64,000 nucleotides of DNA from Dyella amyloliquefaciens. Lineage in GTDB: Bacteria; Pseudomonadota; Gammaproteobacteria; Xanthomonadales; Rhodanobacteraceae. The position numbers were made by a program, and so were the translations under genes. Positions 42,872 to 52,376 of this stretch are shown here, piece after piece; the first letter of the stretch is position 1; each line of letters starts with the position of its first letter. The notes below the pieces were generated by a model. The model did not search any database and was not told the origin of the DNA. It was given only the letters and a program-made list of their open reading frames with translations. The stretch lies in the NCBI RefSeq assembly GCF_004296575.1, contig NZ_SAYT01000005.1:1-64000 (forward strand), in the 5' to 3' direction.

Positions 42872-44059
42872 TCAGGCGAAGGTATCCAGCAATCCGATCG
42901 CCTTGATCACCGGCGCGGCGACGGCGGCGATGCCACCGCTTTCCGTCGACGAATCGTCGGCGCCAGAGTTCGTGCCCGATGAGGACGCCCCCTGCCCGCT
43001 TTCGTTGCCGCGCCCGCCCTGCCCGACTTCCGCATGGCCCAGCGAAAGGCCGTGGTGAGCGAGCAAGGTGTCGAGCTGGCCCAACGTCTGCTGGACGGCG
43101 TGCACTGCCTGCGGGTGCTGGGCGATGAAGCTCACGTCGACGTGGTCCTGCTTCACGCTGACCTTCACGTCGAGCTGGCCCAGGTCTTCGGGATGCAGGC
43201 GGATACGTGCTTCCTTGACATCCTGGCCGCCCAACCACGCGACCTGCTGCCCCAGTTCCTGCGCGAAGGCGGGCGTGCCTGCGCTGGCCTGCAGGGTGAG
43301 CACGTGAGCGGCAGGTGTGATCGAAGCCGCTTGCTGCGCCTGCGGCAGCGGCTGTCCCACCAGGGCATTCAACGCATCCAGCGTGTTGCCGTGGTCGCTC
43401 GACGCGGGTTGGGACGTCTGTCCCGTGCTGGAGGTCTTGGCCATCGCACTGAGGACGTCGGTGAATTTCGTGGCGGTCGTCTCATCGCCTTCGTCGGCGG
43501 ACGAGGTCGACGTGCTCAGCGCATCGTCCTTGAGCGCATCGACGGATTTTGCATCGAGCATGTCGTCCGCGTCGGCCTGCGTCCCGGGTTGCATCATGCC
43601 CTGCCCTTGCAGACCCGCCATGGCCTGCAGGCCGGCGGGCACCGTGGCCACGGCGGGCGAGGCATCGTCCTGACCACCGGCCACCGGCGCAGGCGCAGGC
43701 GTTGCGGCAGCCTGGGCGGGAATGCTCTGCCCCAGCAACGCGAGCATGGCTGTGGCGGGATCCGGGGTGGACGCGGACGGGTTCGACGACTCCTTGTCGT
43801 CCTGATCGTGCGAATCGCTCGACGACGCATGGCGCTGCGTGGTCGCTGTCTTGTTCGAGCTCGCGGGATCACGGGACACCGGCGCCTGGCGGGACGCCTG
43901 CGACTGCTGCTGGTGTTGCTGGCGCGCCTGCTGCAGCGGTTTGCGGAAATCGGCGCGTGCGTTGCTGCCGAAAGCGTTCTGCGCCGATGGCGCGGACGCG
44001 GCGGCAGACGCGTTGGCGGACACGGCCGTATTCACGGACAGCGCGGCGGTGGACGTCAT
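42872..44059 (-). CDS. fliK: Flagellar hook-length control protein FliK
   Basis: The 395-residue product has a long Ala/Ser/Gln-rich N-terminal ruler region and a C-terminal hook-length domain with RIRLHPEDLGQLDVKVSV and AVQQTLGQLDTLLAHHGL at about 280-345. Through FlhB it sets hook length and export switching. The ATG at 44059 has GGAG nine bases ahead; it follows fliJ by 25 bases and ends the fliE-to-fliK operon. Confidence 0.9.
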   Translation of the reverse strand: MTSTAALSVNTAVSANASAAASAPSAQNAFGSNARADFRKPLQQARQQHQQQSQASRQAPVSRDPASSNKTATTQRHASSSDSHDQDDKESSNPSASTPDPATAMLALLGQSIPAQAAATPAPAPVAGGQDDASPAVATVPAGLQAMAGLQGQGMMQPGTQADADDMLDAKSVDALKDDALSTSTSSADEGDETTATKFTDVLSAMAKTSSTGQTSQPASSDHGNTLDALNALVGQPLPQAQQAASITPAAHVLTLQASAGTPAFAQELGQQVAWLGGQDVKEARIRLHPEDLGQLDVKVSVKQDHVDVSFIAQHPQAVHAVQQTLGQLDTLLAHHGLSLGHAEVGQGGRGNESGQGASSSGTNSGADDSSTESGGIAAVAAPVIKAIGLLDTFA

Positions 44060-44084
44060 GATTCGATCTCCGGGGGAAGGCGGC

Positions 44085-44522
44085 TCATCGACGGGATTCC
44101 CCCATCGGGCGCCGGTATTGCATGCGCTCGTCGATCTCGGCCTGCTCGCGCCGCTCCTCAACCTTGCGTTCCTGTTCGCGGTAGCGGTCGATCACGCTGC
44201 CCAGCGCCTGTTCCCGCGCATGGGCATCGCGCCACTGGCCGCGTGCGTGTTCGAGCTGGCGCTGCTGGCGCGCCACTTCGTTGATCTGCTGCGCGATGAC
44301 GTTGTCGATGCGTTCGACGAACTGGCGGCGATTGAGCAAGGCGCTCACGGTGACGCCGCCCGCAGTCTCGGCGTATTCCTCACGGTAACGGCGCAGTTCC
44401 GCCAGCTGTGCCTCGGCCTTGGCCAGGCGCTGCTGCTGCTCGGCCAGCTTCTGCATGGCCACCTCCTGGCGGTCATGGGCCAGGTCGACCGCCGGTTGCA
44501 GGCGATTGGCGCGTGACTTCAC
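44085..44522 (-). CDS. fliJ: Flagellar export protein FliJ
   Basis: The 145-residue product is a coiled-coil throughout, with [22 protein letters not shown] near the start and a Glu/Arg-rich end, as in FliJ, the stalk-like partner of FliI and FlhA. The start is GTG at 44522, overlapping the fliI TGA as GTGA. Confidence 0.9.
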   Translation of the reverse strand: MKSRANRLQPAVDLAHDRQEVAMQKLAEQQQRLAKAEAQLAELRRYREEYAETAGGVTVSALLNRRQFVERIDNVIAQQINEVARQQRQLEHARGQWRDAHAREQALGSVIDRYREQERKVEERREQAEIDERMQYRRPMGESRR

Positions 44523-45883
44523 GGCGTACCTCCGGCGGTGAGCTGTTCAAGCATGGCGATGGCGTTGGGCAACGTGGTCGGATCGTCCACTTCCTGCTGC
44601 AGGAAGTCGCGCAGTCGGGGCCACATCGCAATGGCATGATCCACCTGCGGATCGGAGCCCTTCTGGTAGGCGCCCACCGCAATCAGGTCGCGCTGCTGGC
44701 GATAGGCCGAATACACCTGGCGGAAACGCTGCGCCGCGCGCATGTGCTCGCGCTTCACCACGGCAGGCATCACGCGGCTGATCGACGCTTCAATGTCGAT
44801 GGCGGGGTAATGCCCCGCTTCGGCGAGGTCGCGCGAGAGCACGATATGGCCGTCAAGAATCGCGCGCGCCGCATCCGCGATGGGATCGTGGCGGTAGTCG
44901 TCGCCTTCGGCCAGCACGGTATAGAACGCCGTGATCGAGCCGCGGCCTTCGGCGTCATTGCCGGCGCGTTCCACCAGCGCAGGCAGCATGGCGAACACCG
45001 ACGGCGGATATCCCTTGGTCGCCGGCGGCTCGCCGATGGCGAGCGCAATCTCGCGCTGCGCCTGGGCATAGCGGGTAATCGAATCCATCAGCAGCAGCAC
45101 GCGCTGGCCGCGATCGCGGAACCATTCGGCAATCGCCGTGGCGTACTGCGCGCCACGCAGGCGCTTGAGCGGCGGCGCGTCGGCGGGCGCAGCGACGATG
45201 ACCGAGCGTGCGCGGCCTTCAGGCCCCAGCGTGTGCTCGACGAATTCCTTCACTTCGCGGCCGCGCTCACCGATCAGGCCCACCACCACCACGTCGGCGT
45301 CGGTGTAGCGGGTCATCATGCCCAGCAGCGTCGATTTGCCGACGCCGGAGCCGGCGAACAGGCCGATACGCTGGCCGCGGCCCACGCTGAGCAGCGCATT
45401 GATCGCGCGCACGCCGGTATCCAGCGGCGTGTCGATCGGCTTGCGCGACATCGGGTTGATCGGCTCGCGCTTGAGTCCGGCATGTTCGTCCACGTCGAGC
45501 GGACCCATGCCGTCCAGCGGCAGGCCATCGGCGCCGACCACGCGGCCAAGCAAGGCCATGCCCACCGGCAGGCCGCCGGTATGGGCGCAGGGACGCACGC
45601 GGGCATTCGGCAACACGCCATGCATCTCGGTCACGGGCATCAGCAGCAGCCGCTCGTCGGCAAAGCCCACCACTTCGGTATCCAGTTCACTGCCGTCGGC
45701 GGTGGTGACCATGCAGCGCGCGCCCAACGGCGCCTCGCAGCCTTCGGCCTCCAGCGTCAGGCCGACCACGCGGCGCAGGCGCCCTTCCACGGTCAGCGTG
45801 TGCGCGCCCAGGGCGCGCATGCGACGGCGCGCCAACCGTTCCTGCCAAAGCGCGGTGCGCGTCTGGCCGGAGGGGGCATTCAT
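44519..45883 (-). CDS. fliI: Flagellum-specific ATPase FliI
   Basis: The 454-residue F1-beta-like ATPase has P-loop GSGVGKST at 178-185, [12 protein letters not shown], and [27 protein letters not shown]. It powers substrate unloading at the export gate with FliH and FliJ. The ATG overlaps the fliH TGA (ATGA), so the three genes are translationally coupled. Confidence 0.96.
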   Translation of the reverse strand: MNAPSGQTRTALWQERLARRRMRALGAHTLTVEGRLRRVVGLTLEAEGCEAPLGARCMVTTADGSELDTEVVGFADERLLLMPVTEMHGVLPNARVRPCAHTGGLPVGMALLGRVVGADGLPLDGMGPLDVDEHAGLKREPINPMSRKPIDTPLDTGVRAINALLSVGRGQRIGLFAGSGVGKSTLLGMMTRYTDADVVVVGLIGERGREVKEFVEHTLGPEGRARSVIVAAPADAPPLKRLRGAQYATAIAEWFRDRGQRVLLLMDSITRYAQAQREIALAIGEPPATKGYPPSVFAMLPALVERAGNDAEGRGSITAFYTVLAEGDDYRHDPIADAARAILDGHIVLSRDLAEAGHYPAIDIEASISRVMPAVVKREHMRAAQRFRQVYSAYRQQRDLIAVGAYQKGSDPQVDHAIAMWPRLRDFLQQEVDDPTTLPNAIAMLEQLTAGGTP

Positions 45884-46527
45884 CCACGCACCTCGTCGGC
45901 GTCGGCATCGATATCGTCCGCTTCCGCGCCGAGCACGGCATCGACCACGGCGGCCAGCCGTGTCTCCACCCGCGCGTCCAGGCGCGAACGATCGGTTTCG
46001 AGCAGGCAGTCGCCACGCTGCAGGTTGGGATCGGCCAACAGCTGCCAGTGTTCTTCGGCGGCGTCGAGCGAACGCAGCAGTGCGAGGTCCTCCGCATGCA
46101 AACGAACACGCAAGCTGCCCTTGGCGGCCGGCAAGGCAAGCGCTGCCTGGCGCACGGCTTCCACCACCAGATCGGGTGACGTGCGCAGCTCGTGTGCCAG
46201 CACCTGGCGCGCCACCGTCATGGCCAGGCGTGCCAGCTCCAGTTCCACCAGTTCGTCCATCGCGTGCAACGGACGCGCGGCCGACTCAAGCAAGGCATCG
46301 AGCTTTGCCATGCGCGAATTCATCAGGTCGCGCGCAGCAGCCATGCCTTCGGCGTGCCCGGCGGCATAGCCTTCCTCGCGCGCCTGCTGCTCCAGCGCTT
46401 CCAGATCGCGCACGGTCGGCTGCAACACCGGCTCGGCCGGTGGCGGCTCGGCGGCCGGCGCGCCCATCTCCGGCGGAAGCCAGCGCTCGAACTGCAACAG
46501 GTTGTCGCGATTCATAACGGCACTCAT
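45880..46527 (-). CDS. fliH: Flagellar export stator-like protein FliH
   Basis: The 215-residue product has [13 protein letters not shown] near the N-terminus, a Pro/Glu-rich segment, a GxxxG-type helix ([17 protein letters not shown]), and a C-terminal domain with [10 protein letters not shown], characteristic of FliH. It regulates FliI and links it to the C-ring. The ATG at 46527 overlaps the fliG stop codon; a second ATG at 46515 is possible. Confidence 0.92.
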   Translation of the reverse strand: MSAVMNRDNLLQFERWLPPEMGAPAAEPPPAEPVLQPTVRDLEALEQQAREEGYAAGHAEGMAAARDLMNSRMAKLDALLESAARPLHAMDELVELELARLAMTVARQVLAHELRTSPDLVVEAVRQAALALPAAKGSLRVRLHAEDLALLRSLDAAEEHWQLLADPNLQRGDCLLETDRSRLDARVETRLAAVVDAVLGAEADDIDADADEVRG

Positions 46528-47534
46528 GCGACCAGCTCGTCACCTGTACCGGAAAGATTGATCGCACCGGAGTCGGCCAGCTTGCGCGCGATGCCCAGCA
46601 CTTCCTTCTGCGCCGCATCCACTTCGCTCAGGCGTACCGGACCGGACACTTCAAGGTCGTCGCGCAGCATGTCGGCGGCGCGCTTGGACATGTTGGCGAA
46701 GATCTTTTCGCGCACGCCCGGCTCGGCACCCTTCAGCGCAGTGACCAGGCGAGCGGTCGGCACTTCGCGCAGCAGCGTCTGCATGCTGCGGTCGTCCAGC
46801 TCGCCCAGGTCCTCGAACACGAACATCAATTCTTCGATACGACCGCTGAGGCCCGCATCGTGGGTACGGATGGCAGCCATCAACTCGTTCTCGCGGGTGC
46901 TCTCCATCGCATTGAGGATGTTGGCGGCCGCCTTGAGCCCGCCCACATTGGCGGACTTGAGCTTCTTGGTGTTGCCGGAGAACTGGCGCTCCATGATCTC
47001 GTCCAGTTCGTTGAGCGCGTGCGGCTGCACGCCATCGAGCGTGGCGATGCGCATCACCGCGTCGCTGCGCGTGCGCGGCGGCAGGTAGCCGATCACCTCC
47101 GCAGCCTGATCCGGCTCCAGATGGGCCAGTACCAGCGCGATGATCTGCGGGTGCTCCTGGCTGATCATCTCGGCGATGGCACGGCTCTCCATCCACTTCA
47201 GCGACTCCAGGCCCTTGCTGGAACGGCCGAGCAGGATGCGGTCGATCAGGCCGCCCGCCTTGCTCTCGCCCAGTGCATTGACCAGGATCTTGCGGATGTA
47301 TTCCTCGGTGCCCACGCCCAGCGAGGTGTGCCGGCCCATGTCCTCGTTGAGGCGGGTGAGCACCAGCTCCACCTGCTCGCGCGACACGTTGGTGAGGCTG
47401 GCCATGGCCGTGCCCACTGCCTGGACATCGCGCGCGCTGAGGTGCTTGAGCACCTCAGCGGCGTCCTGCTCGCCCAGCGTGAGCAACAGAATGGCGGCGC
47501 GCTGCGCGCCGGTGATGGGAGTCTCTGCCTTCAT
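46524..47534 (-). CDS. fliG: Flagellar motor switch protein FliG
   Basis: The 336-residue product has the three armadillo-like parts: an N-terminal FliF-binding part, the middle EHPQIIALVLAHLEPDQAAEV motif, and a C-terminal torque helix with MFVFEDLGELDDRSMQTLLREV. It interacts with MotC and FliM. The ATG at 47534 is 132 bases from the fliF stop codon, wider than the usual tight fliF-fliG junction; no gene or clear element is seen in the gap. Confidence 0.96.
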   Translation of the reverse strand: MKAETPITGAQRAAILLLTLGEQDAAEVLKHLSARDVQAVGTAMASLTNVSREQVELVLTRLNEDMGRHTSLGVGTEEYIRKILVNALGESKAGGLIDRILLGRSSKGLESLKWMESRAIAEMISQEHPQIIALVLAHLEPDQAAEVIGYLPPRTRSDAVMRIATLDGVQPHALNELDEIMERQFSGNTKKLKSANVGGLKAAANILNAMESTRENELMAAIRTHDAGLSGRIEELMFVFEDLGELDDRSMQTLLREVPTARLVTALKGAEPGVREKIFANMSKRAADMLRDDLEVSGPVRLSEVDAAQKEVLGIARKLADSGAINLSGTGDELVA

Positions 47535-47666
47535 GATTCTTTCCGCCCGAATGGCTGCATGCGCGTGGGCGCGGCGGATGCGCCGGCCATGCGTGCCTGT
47601 CCCAGCGATATCGGCTGTCCGCTGTGTTTCCGAAGCATGGGGCGGCCCGGCGACCGCGGTGTCTGC

Positions 47667-49373
47667 TTAGCCGCCATCTTCGCCCACCCAACTCTTCACC
47701 ACCTGCGCCACCTGCTTGGGGTTATCGCTCACCATGCGGCGCGCCAGGCCGATGCGCTGCTCGTAGGCCATCGTGGGCGCCATGCCGTTGTTGAGACGAG
47801 CCAGTTCGTCGAGATCTTCCTTGTCGTCGATGCGCACCGAGATGGTGGACGGCACCTGTTCCTGTGCCAGCGCGAGTTCCTTGCCGGGCGACGGGCCGCG
47901 GGTGAGGCCGCGCAGCAGCGGGCGCAGCAGACCGAACGCCACCAGCAAGGCCACCAGGATGCCGCCGCCCTGCTTGATCAGGTCGAGCATGCCCGGGCGT
48001 TCCCAGAAGGCCATCGGCGGCTGCGAGGTGTCGCCATTCGCGTCCTGATGGAACGGCTGGTTGATCACGCTGACGTTGTCGCCGCGCGTTTCGTTGAAGC
48101 CCACCGCGTTGCGGGTCAGCGTGGTGAGGTGCTCCAGCTCCTGCGGCGTGAACGGCACACTCTTGCTGCCGCCCTTGTCGCCAGCCACGGTCTTGTTGTC
48201 CACCACCACCGCCACGGTGAGGCGCGCCAGGCGGCCCGCCGGATCGCTGACATGGCTGATGGTGCGATCCAGTTCGTAGTTGCGCGTGGCGTTGCTGGAG
48301 TTCTCGCTCGGACCCGCTGCCTGCGCCGGGGTCGCCGCGGCGCCCTTGCCTGCCGCGCCCTTGCCGGCATTGGGCTGGGCTGCCGTGGGCTGCGCCACGG
48401 TGTTGGGTGGCTGGTTGCTGAGCGCGCCAGGAACGCCGCCTTCGTTCGCACTGCCGGTGCGCGACTCGCTGCTGGTCTGTTCGCTGCGCAGCGCCGGGTG
48501 TTCGTGGCCGTAGGTTTCGGTGGCCTTCTCGGTCTCGCTGAAGTCCAGGTCAGCATAGACCTGTGCGCGCACCTTGCCGGGGCCGACCAGCGGCGTCAGC
48601 AGTTCTTCGATGCGCTGCGCATAGGTGTTCTCGATGCGCGTGGCGAGGCGCAGGCGCGTGTCGCCAATGGCGCTGGCGCTGCCCGGATCGGTGGTGGTGA
48701 GCAACTGGCCCTGTTGGTCGACCACCGATACCTGCTTGGGATCGAGGTTGGGCACGCTCGAGGCGACGAGATGCACGATCGCCGCCACCTGGCTCGCGTC
48801 GAGCTGGCGGCCCGGATACAGCGTCACCAGCACGGAAGCACTGGCTTCGTGGTTGTCGCGGATGAACGCCGACGGCTTGGGCAGTGCGAGGTGCACGCGT
48901 GCGGCACGCACCGACTGCAAGCCTGCGATGGTGTTGCCCAGGTCGGTTTCCAGCATCTGCTGGTAACGCGTGCGCTCGGCGAGATCGCTCATGCCGAACG
49001 GCGAATCGGCGCCCGGCACCGGCGCGGTGGTGCTGCCCTGGGGCAGCCCCTGCGCCGCGAGCTTCAGGCGAATGGCGGCGAGATCGGACGCCGGCACCAT
49101 GATCGAACCGCCATCCGCGCTCAGCGTGAACGGCGTATTGGAAGCCTGCAGCGCCTGCGTGACGGCCGCTGCATCCTTCTGTTCCAGGCCCGCATAAAGC
49201 AGGCTGTAGTTGGGGCCGCGCGACCACAGCACCACCGCGACGCCCAGCGCCACGGCGGCCGCCACGCCGAACAACAGCAGGAGCTGCCGTGTTGCCGGCG
49301 TACGTGCAAGCTGCTTGAGGTCCAGGCGAGAACCGGCCTTGTCGTCGGTGGTCGCGAGGGCGTTATCGGCCAT
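47667..49373 (-). CDS. fliF: Flagellar MS-ring protein FliF
   Basis: The 568-residue product has membrane helices at about 30-50 and 450-470, a YscJ-type ring-building motif region (NYSLLYAGLEQKDAAAVTQAL, RVHLALPKPSAFIRDNHEASASVLV) and a C-terminal FliG-binding tail rich in acidic residues (AQVVKSWVGEDGG). An Ala/Pro/Gly-rich loop at about 330-385 is species-specific. The ATG at 49373 is 47 bases after fliE. Confidence 0.96.
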   Translation of the reverse strand: MADNALATTDDKAGSRLDLKQLARTPATRQLLLLFGVAAAVALGVAVVLWSRGPNYSLLYAGLEQKDAAAVTQALQASNTPFTLSADGGSIMVPASDLAAIRLKLAAQGLPQGSTTAPVPGADSPFGMSDLAERTRYQQMLETDLGNTIAGLQSVRAARVHLALPKPSAFIRDNHEASASVLVTLYPGRQLDASQVAAIVHLVASSVPNLDPKQVSVVDQQGQLLTTTDPGSASAIGDTRLRLATRIENTYAQRIEELLTPLVGPGKVRAQVYADLDFSETEKATETYGHEHPALRSEQTSSESRTGSANEGGVPGALSNQPPNTVAQPTAAQPNAGKGAAGKGAAATPAQAAGPSENSSNATRNYELDRTISHVSDPAGRLARLTVAVVVDNKTVAGDKGGSKSVPFTPQELEHLTTLTRNAVGFNETRGDNVSVINQPFHQDANGDTSQPPMAFWERPGMLDLIKQGGGILVALLVAFGLLRPLLRGLTRGPSPGKELALAQEQVPSTISVRIDDKEDLDELARLNNGMAPTMAYEQRIGLARRMVSDNPKQVAQVVKSWVGEDGG

Positions 49374-49420
49374 GAAGACTGCTCGTGCTCAGGGGACGCG
49401 GGGCGTCGTCAACGAACCGG

Positions 49421-49744
49421 TCAAACCGGCATGTTCATGATGTTGTTGTACGCATCGACCAGCTTGTTGCGTACCTGGGTCAACGTGTTCAACGAGAGGT
49501 CGGCCTTCTGGACGGCCACCATGGTGCGGCCCAGATCGGCGCCGGCATCGCCGCGCTCGAAGCCCAGCGCCATGCGCCCTGCATCGGTCTGCGCATCGGC
49601 GACGGAAGAGATGGACTGCTTCAGCAGGCTCGAGAAATCGGTCTGCGCCGGCTTCGCCGCGGTGAACGCCTGTTCGGTCGGCTTCACTTGCGAAGACATC
49701 TGGCGCATTTGCGACAGCAGGTTGTTGACGTCGATCTGGCTCAT
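49421..49744 (-). CDS. fliE: Flagellar MS-ring/rod adaptor FliE
   Basis: The 107-residue product has the FliE C-terminal pattern, with MVAVQKADLSLNTLTQVRNKLVDAYNNIMNMPV. It couples the MS ring to the rod. It is the first gene of the fliE-to-fliK operon and has its own sigma54 promoter about 40 bases upstream of the ATG. Confidence 0.95.
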   Translation of the reverse strand: MSQIDVNNLLSQMRQMSSQVKPTEQAFTAAKPAQTDFSSLLKQSISSVADAQTDAGRMALGFERGDAGADLGRTMVAVQKADLSLNTLTQVRNKLVDAYNNIMNMPV

Positions 49745-49783
49745 GTCGGAATTCCAACGCGTGACGATGTTCTGGTGTGTAGA

Positions 49784-49799
49784 AGCACGATGCGTGCCA
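49784..49799 (-). promoter_or_regulatory. Sigma54 promoter of fliE operon
   Basis: TGGCACGCATCGTGCT matches the -24 element TGGCACG perfectly and the -12 element at four of five positions. Expected start is near 49773, leaving about 29 bases to the ATG. A REP pair lies directly upstream, where FleQ would bind. Confidence 0.85.
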
Positions 49800-49824
49800 C
49801 GTCGTTTTTGCCTGCAAACCCCCG

Positions 49825-49909
49825 TTGTAGGAGCGCACCCAGTGCGCGACCGCGGACTTACGGCGTCACCGCTTCGTTGGCTTTTCGCGCACTGGGTGCG
49901 CTCCTACAA
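49825..49909. repeat. Inverted REP pair between fleQ and fliE
   Basis: TTGTAGGAGCGCACCCAGTG and CACTGGGTGCGCTCCTACAA are exact inverted partners separated by about 45 bases. It sits 24 bases downstream of the fleQ stop codon and 25 bases upstream of the fliE sigma54 promoter, so it may terminate the fleQ transcript and must coexist with FleQ enhancer sites. Confidence 0.75.
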
Positions 49910-49933
49910 AACCACTGAAAACAAGGGGAAAAC

Positions 49934-51385
49934 TCAGGCCTGCAAGCTCGGCTGCAAGCCGTACTTGCGCAGCTTCTCCACCAGCGTCGTGCGCTGCATG
50001 CGCAGCAGCTTCGCCGCGTGCGCCACTACGCCACCGGTAACGTCAAGCGCTTGACGGATGAGACCCACTTCGATGTCGGCCAGGTGATCCTTCAGGTCGA
50101 GGCCACCCTCGGGCAGCATCACCAGCGAATCGGTCGACACCACGGTCATCGGTTCGGGCAGCACGCTCGACTGGCCGGTCATCAGCGACAGCAGCGCGGC
50201 ACCGCGCACTTCCTCGATCACCTGCTGGCCGCGATACTTTTCCGGCAGGTCGCCCACGCGCACTTCGGCGTGCGGGTAGAGAATCGACAGGCGTTCCACC
50301 AGGTTGCACAGCTCGCGCACATTGCCCGGCCAGGCGTAGCCATGCAGCGCGTGCATGGCGCCGGCGCTGAAGCGCACGTTGGCCAGGCCGCGGCGCGACA
50401 GGCGCTGGTTGAACTCGGCCACCAGCTCCGGCAGGTCGTCCAGGTGCTCGCGCAGCGCCGGCATTTCCAGCGGGAACACGCTGAGGCGATAGAACAGGTC
50501 TTCGCGGAACTGGCCGCTGGCAATGGCGGCCTCAAGGTTGCGATGCGTCGCGGCGATGATGCGAACGTCGCAACGCTGCGTGCGGTTGCTGCCCACGCGT
50601 TCGAACACGCGCTCCTGCAGCACGCGCAGCAGCTTCACCTGCATCGGCAGGCTCATGTCGCCGATCTCATCGAGGAACAGCGTGCCGCCCTCGGCCAGCT
50701 CGAAGCGACCCTTGCGGGTGGAGATGGCGCCGGTGAACGCGCCCTTCTCGTGGCCGAACAGCTCGCTTTCGAGCAGTTCCGCCGGAATGGCGCCGCAATT
50801 GATGGCCACGAACGGCTTGTCGCGGCGCGAAGAGCATTCATGGATGGAGCGAGCGACCATTTCCTTGCCGGTACCTGACTCGCCGAGCACCAGCACGCTG
50901 GAATCGAACGGTGCCACCTGGCGCACCAGCGCGTTCACGCGCCCCATCGGGCCGGAACTGCCGACCAGGCGAAGCTCCGGACGGCGACTCGGCGCAGGCG
51001 CCTGGTGGCCGCGCAGGGCTTCGGACAACTGTTCGTAGCGCAGCGGGAATTCGACCATGCCGATGCGCGCACTGAAGGGCGAAGCATCCGTACCCAGCCG
51101 CGCCACCCATTCCGAATCGGCAGCCAGCAGCACCATCGCGTGCGCCGCGGCGGCGCCGAGCTGGGCGAACTGGCGCTCCGCCTCGGCATCGTCCTTCACC
51201 GTGCCCACGTAGACCGAACGCCATGCATGGGTCGACTCGTCCACCGTCCCGCATTCATCGCCGCGCTGCGGCCGATAACCCAGGAACTCCAGCGCCGAAA
51301 CGACTGACTCCGCCCTGCGGTGATCGGATTCGATCACCAGTACGTCGAACTTACCCATGCCTGACTCTCGTGCGTGCTGCTTCAT
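49934..51385 (-). CDS. fleQ: Sigma54-dependent master flagellar regulator FleQ
   Basis: The product of about 483 residues has a degenerate receiver-like FleQ domain (about 12-125) lacking the phospho-acceptor Asp pattern, an AAA+ domain with P-loop GESGTGKE at 168-175 and sigma54-contacting GAFTGA at 215-220, and a C-terminal Fis-type helix-turn-helix ([26 protein letters not shown]). It activates class II flagellar operons, and homologues bind cyclic di-GMP and FlhG. The ATG at 51385 has AGGGG six bases ahead; the ATG at 51358, nine codons later, is almost as likely. Upstream is a CRP-like site. rpoN2 and vemR, its neighbours in Xanthomonas, are absent here. Confidence 0.95.
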   Translation of the reverse strand: MKQHARESGMGKFDVLVIESDHRRAESVVSALEFLGYRPQRGDECGTVDESTHAWRSVYVGTVKDDAEAERQFAQLGAAAAHAMVLLAADSEWVARLGTDASPFSARIGMVEFPLRYEQLSEALRGHQAPAPSRRPELRLVGSSGPMGRVNALVRQVAPFDSSVLVLGESGTGKEMVARSIHECSSRRDKPFVAINCGAIPAELLESELFGHEKGAFTGAISTRKGRFELAEGGTLFLDEIGDMSLPMQVKLLRVLQERVFERVGSNRTQRCDVRIIAATHRNLEAAIASGQFREDLFYRLSVFPLEMPALREHLDDLPELVAEFNQRLSRRGLANVRFSAGAMHALHGYAWPGNVRELCNLVERLSILYPHAEVRVGDLPEKYRGQQVIEEVRGAALLSLMTGQSSVLPEPMTVVSTDSLVMLPEGGLDLKDHLADIEVGLIRQALDVTGGVVAHAAKLLRMQRTTLVEKLRKYGLQPSLQA

Positions 51386-51681
51386 CGTGGACCCCTGAAC
51401 CCGGACTGCGCTGCTCGTGTGTCGACGATCCGTCGTCGATGTTTGAGTCAGAGGGAGCAAGAAGAAGGCCAGCACGTAACGAAATTTCGACACTCACCGT
51501 CAGGGATATCTGCCGGTATGCGTCACCCTTGCGAACGTGCGCTCACGCATGTCGCACGGGTATGCGGCATATGCCTGAATCCATTGGATTAAATCGTTCC
51601 AAATCGGGCCGCAAGAAAGTGACACTGTGCGGCACCCGCCTGAGATCGGCGTCAAAGAATTTTCGTGTCGACTTTTCGTAA
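51386..51681. other. Leader and promoter region of fleQ
   Basis: About 300 bases upstream of fleQ, less GC-rich than the flanking genes, with no convincing gene. It includes A/T-rich stretches such as GATTTAAT (minus strand, 51589-51596) that could be promoter elements, and a GCATATGCCGCATA dyad near 51560. No sigma54 signature is seen, in line with fleQ being at the top of the cascade. Confidence 0.4.
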
Positions 51682-51697
51682 CGTGATGTCCGTCACA
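51682..51697 (-). promoter_or_regulatory. CRP/Clp/Vfr-like binding site upstream of fleQ
   Basis: TGTGACGGACATCACG on the minus strand has TGTGA and TCAC(g) half-sites with the canonical six-base spacer, nine of ten half-site positions matching TGTGA-N6-TCACA. In Pseudomonas Vfr, and in Xanthomonas the cyclic di-GMP-responsive Clp, act on flagellar regulators, so control of fleQ is plausible. Confidence 0.5.
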
Positions 51698-51723
51698 TAG
51701 CGGAACCGGGTGTCGGCACAGTC

Positions 51724-52281
51724 CTAAGACGCTGTCAGCCGACGACCTGCCACTTTGCGTCGGTGGTGACGGAACACGAGGCGCTCAAGTGCGTCACACG
51801 TCACTTCGTCGACCGATTCAAAGGCGACGAAAATGTGATCGCCATCACGCTCTTGCATGAGGCGTGCCGGCAGCTCCAACGGCAGGGCAAGACACCCGTC
51901 GAAGTGCAGGCGTAGCAGTCCGCTCACCTGACCGGCCGGCCACATCGACTGCGGCAGCAAGGCCCCCACGGCGTTGAACGACACGGTCTGGCGGGGAGGC
52001 AATTCCATGTCCCGACGCAGCAGCTGGTCCAGCATCGCCATCATCAGGTTGAGCTTGCTGTCCAGGCGCAGCAGGTCCTGGGCCATCGGACTTTCGTCAT
52101 CCGGAGCATCGGAGCGCCGCTCGCTGAAGACCGCCAGCGTATTCAGCACGCTGAGATTGCGTTCGCGCATGGCCGAGAGCTGGAGATCGCCCAGCGGCTG
52201 AGCCAGCGCGATGCAGCTGGCATGGAGGCCGTCCTCATAGGCGACGCGTTCGGAAAAGGCCTGCCAGGATGGGTCTTGCAT
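51724..52281 (-). CDS. Atypical PilZ-domain protein (flagellar-cluster associated)
   Basis: The 185-residue product has a helical N-terminal part (LNLMMAMLDQLLRRDMELPPRQTVSFNAVG) and a C-terminal PilZ-like barrel with LRLHFDGCLALPLELPARL and a basic RHHRRKVAGRR end. The strict RxxxR and D/NxSxxG cyclic di-GMP motifs are not evident, so it may be a non-binding PilZ relative. Comparable proteins are encoded next to fliS/fleQ in Xanthomonas. The ATG at 52281 has AGGGATCCC ahead. It lies 95 bases after the fliT-like gene. Confidence 0.75.
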   Translation of the reverse strand: MQDPSWQAFSERVAYEDGLHASCIALAQPLGDLQLSAMRERNLSVLNTLAVFSERRSDAPDDESPMAQDLLRLDSKLNLMMAMLDQLLRRDMELPPRQTVSFNAVGALLPQSMWPAGQVSGLLRLHFDGCLALPLELPARLMQERDGDHIFVAFESVDEVTCDALERLVFRHHRRKVAGRRLTAS

Positions 52282-52376
52282 GGGATCCCTCGATGCTTCT
52301 GAACGGGGCTCGCTGGGCCGCCGGGATACGTAGGGATTATGCGCGTAGTCGTCTCAGTGCCGAACAGACAGGCGCG

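Noticed and set aside
46860-50054. A 1064-codon open frame on the plus strand
   Set aside because: Antisense to fliG, fliF, fliE and part of fleQ; no ribosome site and no recognisable domain.
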